DNA from: Tetraselmis striata
Lineage: Eukaryota > Chlorophyta > Chlorodendrophyceae > Chlorodendrales > Chlorodendraceae
Length of the DNA stretch: 64,000 bases
Reading direction: 5' to 3'
Assembly (NCBI GenBank): GCA_006384855.1
Contig: VCJN01000458.1
Span: 1 to 64,000, forward strand
The position numbers were made by a program, and so were the translations under genes. Below, in pieces: positions 56,220 to 64,000 of this stretch (position 1 is the first letter of the stretch; each line of letters starts with the position of its first letter). The notes under the pieces are model-generated. The model saw only the letters and a program-made list of their open reading frames with translations. It had not been told where the DNA came from and ran no database searches.

Positions 56220-59200
56220 ATGGTAGGAACCAAGAACAACTCTGCCTCCGAAGGCGGCGAGCTGTCGGAGGTGTGGTCTTTCCACGCCGGCTCGGCACTC
56301 AGCTGCACAGCTGCTTCACCCGACGGCGCCTTCATTGCCTTGGGCACCGAGACTGGCGTGATCCTCGCCACCGTCGGCATTCCGGAGAAGGAGGGATCAC
56401 TCACCCCGCAGCTTCTCGCCCACTATCCTGGCGAGCCCACGTCGGCCCTCGCGTTCGCCCCACCCCGCGGCAAGAACGAGCCAAGCGGCCTGCTGGTGGC
56501 TGGCACCAAAGCCGGCAGTATTCGCTTATTGAGCGTGGAACCAAGCTTCAAGGAGCTCAAGGTGTCCGCTGCCCCCATCTTCTTGCTTTCAAGTGTTGTA
56601 CATGCTGCCCCTCCCCCCCCACCCCCCAACTCCCCACGCCTTGGGCCCGGGACGGGTTGGCTTCTCGTCGAAAACGGCGGCAGCTTGTTTTTCACGCTTC
56701 GACGGACGGCGGCTAACAGTTGCGTTTTCGTGTCGAGCTGAAATAGCCTCTAACTCTGCGCCTTTCGACCCCCTCGCCGTACGCGCCAGACGCTCAGCCT
56801 CGTTGACGAGCTTGGCGAAGACCCCGCTGGAGATAAGGCTGTGCGTCACGTCGTGAGCAATCCGGTTGGCGAACTGTTTGCCGCGATGATTGGCAGGTAT
56901 GCTGCGTGACGACTGTGCTGGGAAGCCTGTGATACGCGTTTGGTGCAACATATGTGCCGCCCTCCACCCTGCTTTCTCGCGTTCTGTGCTTTTCTGAAAT
57001 AGTTTCGAAGGTACTTCCAGTCTCACAGTATATGTGATTATTATGCTTGTGCAACCAGCTCTCTGCCAGTAGAGAGCTGCCAGTAGAGAATAAGCGTACG
57101 AAGTACACAAAGTTTCTGCTTGTATAGAGCCTTGAACCTTGCAGAACGCCTTTTGACTGTCCTGGGTGCTTCAGATGCATGCTTATCTTCACCTGCAAGT
57201 GCGAAGTCATCAGCCGGGTGGAGCTGGACGTCGGCGACTGCCACGCGCCAATCTGGCTCCCCTGTGGCACTCTTCTCTGCGCCGCCGGCGAGAGCATTTA
57301 CTCCTGGGCGACCGTACTTGTTTCTCACGATCCTCGTAAGCCAACGACAATGTGTGCCAAGGAGGTGGTGCCATCAAGGAACGGGGCCAAGATTACCGCT
57401 TGCGGTGTGTCCGAGCTCCGCCTGGCCATCGGCTATGACGATGGCACAATCAAGATATTCTTTGGGACTCCGGAAGTTGGTCTGAACTGCAGCAGGATCA
57501 TACATCTCAGCGACGCTGGACTTGACAAGGTAAATCATCTCACCACTCTCTACGATGCCTGCACTGTCATGCCCAACGCTGGCATTTGATTGATAAGACG
57601 TGCTGAACTCGTAACAGCTGTGCACAAACTGTTGCAGCATGGCCGATCAAGCAACCTTATCTAACTTCCATTTGCTGCCCTCCACAGGTGTCAAACATCG
57701 TCTTTGACATGTCAAGTGACCGTCTCTACCTCTGCGCGTTCAGCGAGACCATGATGGCCATCTGGTGCGCACACACAGATTGTACACTGGCGTATCTCGG
57801 CCTCGCAGTCCTGCGGCATCAGCCATACCAGTAGCCCCTTGTGTTTGACTTCTGCTGTTATGCAAATCTGTTGCAGGGATCTCACCCAGCATGGCGCCGA
57901 GCGCCCCTTCCTGCCTGTGGCGGTGTTCGACTGCCATGAGCGCATCACCAAGGTGGCCCTGAACAAGCACGCAGCCATGGTGGTGAGAGGCTCCATTTCC
58001 CATCGTGCCGCAATTAGGTCTCTGTTGCAGTGATTTTCTGTTCTTTATTGCCATTATTTCATTGCGATTGTGCGGACTGGCCAACGGTATTTTAGACATT
58101 GAGCGCCTGTAACACTGATCTGGATGACAATCGTTGTTATTTGATGCTTTCATGCCACGTGCAAAGTGGCTCAGGGAGACGTTGCCCATGCCGCAGGTGG
58201 CCGCAACAGCGTCGGGGAATCTACTTCTCTTCAAGGCTGACAACAAGTCAAGGACTCCGGCACTTGGCCCCTGCCGCAACGCAGGGGACAAGCTCACCGT
58301 GGACTTCATTGAATGGCACCCCACTGGCTTGATCTTCACCGCGTCGAAGGACGGTCAGCTGTGCTTCTGGAAGATCCCCAATGGCCCGATCCAGGAGGCG
58401 ATCAGCGCTGAACACCTCAGCTGCTCCATGATGAGCCTACTGGTGAGTGGGCAGGCCACCTGAACCCGCTGGCTGTTGTTTCTACACCGAGTTTTCCCAC
58501 CGCATAGCGCTGAACACATTTGTTTTGTTCTCCTCTGCAGTCAATCTCGCCGGATGGCGCTCATGACAAGAACGGCGTCAACGGAAATGGCAAGATTAAC
58601 GGCAACGGGCATATGCCAAGGGGCAGAAATGGCACTACTGGGAATGGCAATGGAAATGGACGTAATCTCCCCAGGCCCCAAGCTGAGCAGGTGCTTTCTA
58701 TTTGCGTGCTTTGCTTCCTCCCCGTACGAGGACGAGCTTGTCGCCCTACTTCATGCTTTCTTGAGACTGGGCCCGAAAGTGGCTGAATGGCTTGTCTGTG
58801 TGACCTGTTTGCAGGCGGCAATCACAGAGACGCCCAACATTGGGGCCTCAACCCCCGTGACCCCTCAAGCCCTCCCTGTCCGCCCTGTCCGTGTGGACCC
58901 CGCCAGCGGCAGCACCGTATCGCCTGCGCCCTTGTCTGACTCGGACCAGGGGTCCCATGGCCCGCCTTCTGCCACGAGCGCACCCGGTGAGACCGAAGAG
59001 TGCAAGACCCCCAGACCCGTCCCGGCTGCCCAGCCACCCCAAGACAGGCATTCTGAGGCCCCGGTCGGCGAGTCTGCACTTTCCTCATCCAAGTCCTCCA
59101 AGACCCCCCACTTTGGCGTTGCCAGTCATGGCCATGGAGCCCCAATGTGGCCCCGTCCCCACATTGGCAGCAGTCCTCCAGACCGGCCGCCTCCTCCCAC

Positions 59201-60244
59201 AGCTATGGCAGCGGCCGCTGCCGGCATGCCCTACTTGCCCGGCGGCTGGTATGTGCCTCCCGGCGCTCCGCCCTCTCCGCAGATAGGCGCAGTAATGCCA
59301 GGCGGCATCCCAAGCAACGGGCAAATGATGCCCCAGATGATGCCACAACAGCCGTGGCAGCAACTCTACCAACAGCAGATGGCACAGCAGCTCTGGCAGC
59401 AGCAGCAGCAGCAGCAGTACATGCAGTACTACTACAACCAGCCCCCTACCACCAGCATGTACCCCGCCATGCAGATGCAGCCACCTTCCATGATGCCAAT
59501 GCCTGGTGGCATGGTACCTGGCATGGATATGCATGAGATGCACATGGACAACCTCCGGGTCAGTGCGCTCTGCCCTTCACCAGCCCCCAGGCCTATCATA
59601 ATCTTCTATGCCCTATGGTCATAAAGGCTGATATGTGCCGCCGCCGGTCATGCTCACAGGTGGACACCGCTCAGCGCGACCATCACCCATACGTGAACGT
59701 GCTTACTCTGTATGTTGGCAATCTGGCAGCTCGTGTGGACGAGCCAGTGCTGATGGGAGCATTCAACCACATCGGCCCGATCACCAACATCCAGGCAAGC
59801 AGATACATGCCCCCCTCCCAGTCTCTTTCCTGCGCCCTACATGAAAGGCCATGCCATATCGCAAAGACGGCGCTGACAAATACTGCCTTACTATGCCACA
59901 GGTGATACGCGACAAGGTCACCGGAATGTCCAGGGGCTTTGCATTCATCACCTTCGAGCATCCCCAGTATGCTCAGCTCGCCATGTACTACATGCACGGC
60001 GTCGTTATGCAAGGCAATTTTGAAGGCCGCACCCTGCGTGTTGCTCCGTCCAACAGGTACCTTCACACCGCCAATGACTTAAGGTGTTGATGAATCATAT
60101 CGCGGCAGCCTGTTTACACTCACGGCCCACCATGCTGTGCCATCTGCTGCTTTTCAAGCTCCTGCGGCCCTTGATACTCACATGACACATCCCGCCCGCC
60201 GGCGCAGGAACCTGCAAATGGGGAGCAGCAGCTGGGCCAACTAG
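56220..60244 (+). CDS. WD40-like repeat protein with C-terminal RRM
   Basis: Exons 56220-56561, 57200-57529, 57688-57764, 57877-57982, 58197-58442, 58541-58690, 58815-59558, 59660-59794, 59902-60056 and 60208-60244 join in phase to 773 residues. The ATG at 56,220 has good context (ACAATGG); an in-frame ATG at 56,016 would add 68 residues. Residues 1-367 contain WD40-like blades (ALSCTAASPDGAFIALGTET, LRLAIGYDDGTIKIF, WHPTGLIFTASKDGQLCFW). A Gly/Asn-rich then Pro/Ser-rich and Gln/Met-rich linker follows. The last 110 residues are an RNA recognition motif with RNP2 LYVGNL (682-687) and RNP1 RGFAFITF (721-728). Likely an RNA-binding scaffold; pathway unknown. Intron 8 uses a GC donor (CAG, GCAAGC). 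Intron 1's donor (GTGTCC) is weak, making that junction the least certain. Confidence 0.85.
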
Positions 60245-60523
60245 AGCACTGGCTGTGGAGCACGCCGCCGTTATTTGTGCCATCCACAACCCACCACGTG
60301 AGCGACCCCAGAAGAAGATCATAACCAAAAAATGAACCGTATTCCTCCCTGTCCGAAGAATTGATGACCTATGCGCGGCTCTAAAGGCAGGAACGTGTAC
60401 GTCGAATGGCAGTACAGGTGTAGGCACGCCTCAGGCAACCCATCCAGTACCAGTAGTGTGCAAATAGAGCCCATGTTTTTGGTGGGAGTATGGAATGGGC
60501 ACACAGGGGCGCGCTTATTACCC

Positions 60524-60528
60524 TTACA
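60524..60528 (-). terminator. Likely TGTAA signal of the R-SNARE gene
   Basis: TGTAA on the minus strand, about 365 nt past the stop codon at 60,891. Confidence 0.35.
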
Positions 60529-60644
60529 TGCATAGTGCTGGATCGTCAGATTCAGCTGGGCCGACTGGCGCACCCGAAGCCACGCCGGCGGTGCTCACAG
60601 CTTACCAAGCTCCGTGCTGAGCACTACCGCAACGGGCGCTGGAA

Positions 60645-60649
60645 TGTAA
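60645..60649 (+). terminator. Likely TGTAA signal of the WD40-RRM gene
   Basis: TGTAA, 400 nt past the stop codon. If used, the 3' UTR would run into that of the convergent R-SNARE gene. Confidence 0.4.
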
Positions 60650-60890
60650 ATAAACCGATTCAGCGCCGGTTGCCACCGTCCAGTGGTTGCTTGCCTTAGC
60701 GCCCCTCAGAAACCGCTGTCAATTCTGATTACCCTGCTGACTACCTTGGCATCCCCCCCCCCCCCACCCCCCCGGGGATCTTTCTCTCTTTCTTCGCCAT
60801 GCTTATGGGATTGCTCTGAGTCCAGGGCGTTGTCATTGTCTGCAATATGTAATCAACGTTGAAATCCTGGTTTATCACTGTCACACTAAG

Positions 60891-62126
60891 CTAGCCTATG
60901 CCTGGGGCAGCCGCCGCGGGTGCTGGAGCTGGCGCAGGAGCGGCGGCGGCAGGCGCCGCGGCGCTTTGTGCACTGGACGACGCCAAGCAGTTCCCGCCGT
61001 TGAAGCAAATCATGAGGAAGAGCCCGACGACCACCGACGCGGCAATTCCGAAGAACATCAGTTTGGTTCGAAAGTTGTGCCACCACATCTTCTTCTTGAG
61101 GTCCCTACCCACGCGATGAAAACGATCGGCCTGTGACCACAGGCACACTTCATCATCAGCATGGCGAAGTTTCAGCATGCGCCGTCGTATTCTGCAAACA
61201 TGACCCGCGTGAAATGCTAAATGCTTTCATAAATACCAGCCGGAAGTAGCGGTAGCAGGCCTGCCGCACCTGACTCTTCATGGTTTTAGTCTTGTCAACC
61301 AGGTGGTCGATCCGGTCGCCCCGGTCCAGGACTTTGTCGATGTTGTCTACCATGACAGAGCGCACATCATCCACCTGATGCGTCGCAGCGGCCCAGTTTA
61401 TGACCTGCTGCTTAGCTGTCCCCGTCAAGCACCTTGTACGCCACATGCGCAAGCCACACTTACCTTCCGCTGCACGAGGGCCACCTTGTTAAACTCCTCT
61501 GGGTGGCACAGAACATACTCCATGTTTGCTTTCAGCCGTGGCCTGTATACGGAGGCAAACAACGCGTCGTTACACGTACAAATGGGTCAGACACGTACAC
61601 CTCAGTGCGACGCCTCTGCTGTGCGCTCATGCCATCATAGCCACCATCATGATGCCTGTCAGTGGCCATACCCAAATATCTTGTCCATGCTATGGGCCAT
61701 CGCGTTCTCCGCCTTCTCCTGGTACTTTGTCATAAATTCTTGCCGTATTCTTTCCAAGTACGCGTACGGCAGGCTGCGGCCCAGCGAGTCCTCCGCCACA
61801 ACGCAATACACTGCGATGGTTGGAAGACCAAATGCCGGTTAGCGGTAGCCTCACATAGTCTCAGAAGTGTGAGCACAGCGACGACACCACCTGAACCCGG
61901 GACAACGCAAAGGGGCAGCTGGCTCCGTACCAAAGCCTTGATCTACGAGGTAATTGAAAGTGTGTCTATCCGCCGTGAAGGTTAGCTTCTGCTGCGGGTC
62001 GCCGGGCTGAGAGGGTGGACACTTGTTGAGGCACTGAATGGCGACCGTACTGAAGTTGCCGCTGTACGACGTCTCCTGCGCAAGCACCGTCGTTCCTTTC
62101 GCCACCATGCTGTATATGAATGCCAT
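60891..62126 (-). CDS. VAMP7-like longin R-SNARE
   Basis: Five exons on the minus strand, 62126-61931, 61810-61672, 61542-61464, 61374-61270 and 61130-60891, joining in phase to 252 residues. R-SNAREs sit on vesicles and pair with three Q-SNARE helices to fuse membranes. The longin domain covers about residues 1-112 (MAFIYSMVAKGTTVLAQET, VVAEDSLGRSLPYAYLERI). The SNARE helix is about 133-190, with the zero-layer Arg156 in VLDRGDRIDHLVDKT, followed by the usual KKKMWW and one transmembrane segment (about 197-216). The pattern is that of plant VAMP72-type proteins of the secretory/endosomal route. Unusual: after the membrane segment there is a luminal tail of about 36 residues that is almost only Ala, Pro and Ser (residues 222-252), where most VAMPs end within a few residues. 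Confidence 0.9.
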
Positions 62127-64000
62127 GGCAACGCAGCCGCGCGCCCGTGCTGTCGTCAGCCGCGCGACCTGCTCGCCGGGTTGAGTCGCACTGTCGGGAC
62201 GGCCGGCGAACCGCCAGCGGCAGCTGTCTCTCGCGGCCGATGAGGAGATCCCCTCCTCGCCGTGCCGCTCAGCGAGCACAAGCTTCCGACTCCACGTCGC
62301 ACGTCAGGGCTCGTCCACGGCTCGAGACCGTCTGTGATTCCTGCTCTCGGTTCGTTGTATGAGCAGGGTACGGCTTTCCCGCTGACGAGCTGTGTTTCGC
62401 GTCAGGTTTAGGTGCGCCAACGCCCCACTTCCGCACCGGTGCACTCGCCGGCCGCACCTACCCCACCCCCGCAAAGGCTCACAGGCACGCTAGGGAGCCG
62501 CTGCAAGCGAACACCATCCCCAACCCTGCAGCTCTCGCCTCTGCAGTAAAGCGCCTCGGGTGCGAGGGGCGAATACTGGCGTTTCGATCGGCCTGGCCAA
62601 CGGTGTACCCCGCCTTTTAAGCAGCAGAGTAGAGGCTGGCCCTGCTTGTTATTGTCGGTGGTGTGTATACCCGAGACGGGTTTCGCTGTCTTCACACCCT
62701 CCGAGCGCTGATGACTCGTCGCAGATCCGATTGCCAAGCAAGACAGAACAAATCATGCAGGTTGGGAGAATGAGCCGCTAGGCTAGCTTCCAAGGCCTGG
62801 AGGTTGAGGCGGCGCTCAACAGCGATCGAGTCTGCCGCCTACGCCGTGCACTCCGCGCTCTGCTCACGCCGCATGCGCTCCGCCTAAAGCTGCAACATCT
62901 GCTGCTGAACTTCTGTACTACGGGTACAGCAAGTACAGGACGGTATAGTCGGAGCGACCAAAACTGTGGGTGACGAACCTGAAGGTCTTAATTGGCGACA
63001 CGCTAAGGATATAGGTATCCTTAGTTAGGCGCTACTACTACGGGTTTATCGTCGTCCCTGCGCTAGATACGGGTGCATGCCGTATACAAACGCTCATACT
63101 ATGGCGAGTACACGGAGCAGAAATAAAGGAGAGACAAAGGATAATACCGACCGCAGATGCGCTGTCAGTTTCCAAGCGCATTCCCTGCTGAAACAGCGAA
63201 ATAAAACCGTTCGGAGTTCGCTGGGCAGAATGCTCGATAATAAGATACTGTTACTGATTATAAGCAGCATCAGAGCGGCGGCATAATGAACCTGTCTATC
63301 TTTCCAGTAGTAGAATACGGACCGTGGTAGGTACAGGTAGCAACGGAAATGAGTACGGACTTCTGGGATGAACCCCGAACTAAAAGGAGCCTAATTTCGC
63401 CGGGCGGATAGGAGTCGCTACCCGTCAGGATTACCCATATCCCTGAATGAGTTCCGTGTGTAAGAGCAGAGCGACACGAAACCCTCGTCAGTTAGCACTG
63501 AGCGAGAGAGCGGGTTTCAGCGCCGCGCGCCGAGAATAGTAGCGACTTTGTAAATATAAAAAAAATTAGACGGCAGCTACCCGTTACGGACGGCTACCGG
63601 CTACCCGACAGATTACCCCACGTCTACCGGCTACTGTAGACGGCTACCTGTTACGCGGTAGTCGCGTTACCCCCCCCCCCCCCCCCCCCCCCCCCCTCTT
63701 GAGAATGGCGGAGATGATTGATCCGGGTACCATTTATCAGTGTTTTTCTACAGATTCTGCCAGCCCGAGCGTCATGTATGGCTGAGCAATATCGACTATC
63801 TGGAAGCACGTAACAACGGTGCTTATCAGGACTAATTTCTAGACAAATAATGTTTCATGGGCTATTCAATTGGACAAACGTTGTGGCTAATGTTATATAT
63901 GCCATCTAGTGAGTGCCGCCCGTCACCATTGTTGTACTGATGCACATGGCGTTGCGGTGTATTACTGCTGTCCGCCCAAGTGCCCAATAAATACATGTAT
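62127..64000. other. 5' flank of the R-SNARE gene and region without a recognised gene
   Basis: The first few hundred bases should hold the R-SNARE promoter; no clear TATA box. 63,570-63,670 consists of degenerate units of ACGGCTACCGGCTACC type, followed by a 27-base C-run at 63,670-63,696. No coding sequence recognised. Confidence 0.5.
63670..63696. repeat. 27-base C homopolymer
   Basis: Uninterrupted C-run following degenerate GGCTACC repeats; among the longest of the many homopolymers in the window. Confidence 0.9.

Overview
The window looks like nuclear DNA of a green alga (core chlorophyte, possibly volvocine-related; species not identifiable). The evidence is GC-rich coding sequence, genes with many small exons, GT-AG introns mixed with unusually many GC-AG introns, TGTAA motifs 100-400 nt past stop codons, TTTTAGGG-type interstitial repeats, a VAMP7-type longin R-SNARE, a plant/algal-type oligopeptidase B, and two retroelement kinds common in these algae (a DIRS-type tyrosine-recombinase element and a LINE with an RLE-like endonuclease). 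Long C or G homopolymers are scattered throughout.

Layout. 1-630: a damaged copy of a segment seen again at 19,950-20,770, carrying exons that resemble the N-terminus of UDP-sugar pyrophosphorylase. 2,287-4,494: a 1.1 kb tandem duplication ending in a small heat-shock protein gene (complement 4,417-4,797). 5,440-13,400: transposon debris, including two 5'-truncated LINE copies in the same kind of flanking repeat and a possible piggyBac remnant. 13,418-19,192: a decayed DIRS-type element with 225-bp internal tandem repeats. 20,955-31,848: a complete oligopeptidase B gene of at least 19 exons. 32,000-39,360: no confident gene. 39,516-40,262 (complement): an intronless six-EF-hand protein. 41,744-43,273: a four-exon methyltransferase with CCCH and CCHC zinc fingers. 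45,412-49,589: a nearly full-length LINE with a 13-bp target-site duplication. 49,600-56,000: no confident gene. 56,220-60,244: a ten-exon gene joining WD40-like sequence, a low-complexity linker and an RRM. 60,891-62,126 (complement): a VAMP7-like R-SNARE convergent with it.

The six host genes do not form a pathway; they are unrelated housekeeping or signalling genes separated by repeats. The most interesting signals are the sense-strand C-tracts placed just inside many 5' splice sites, the WD40-RRM architecture, the phase-compatible sugar-pyrophosphorylase-like exons in front of oligopeptidase B, and LINE copies that share a target repeat.
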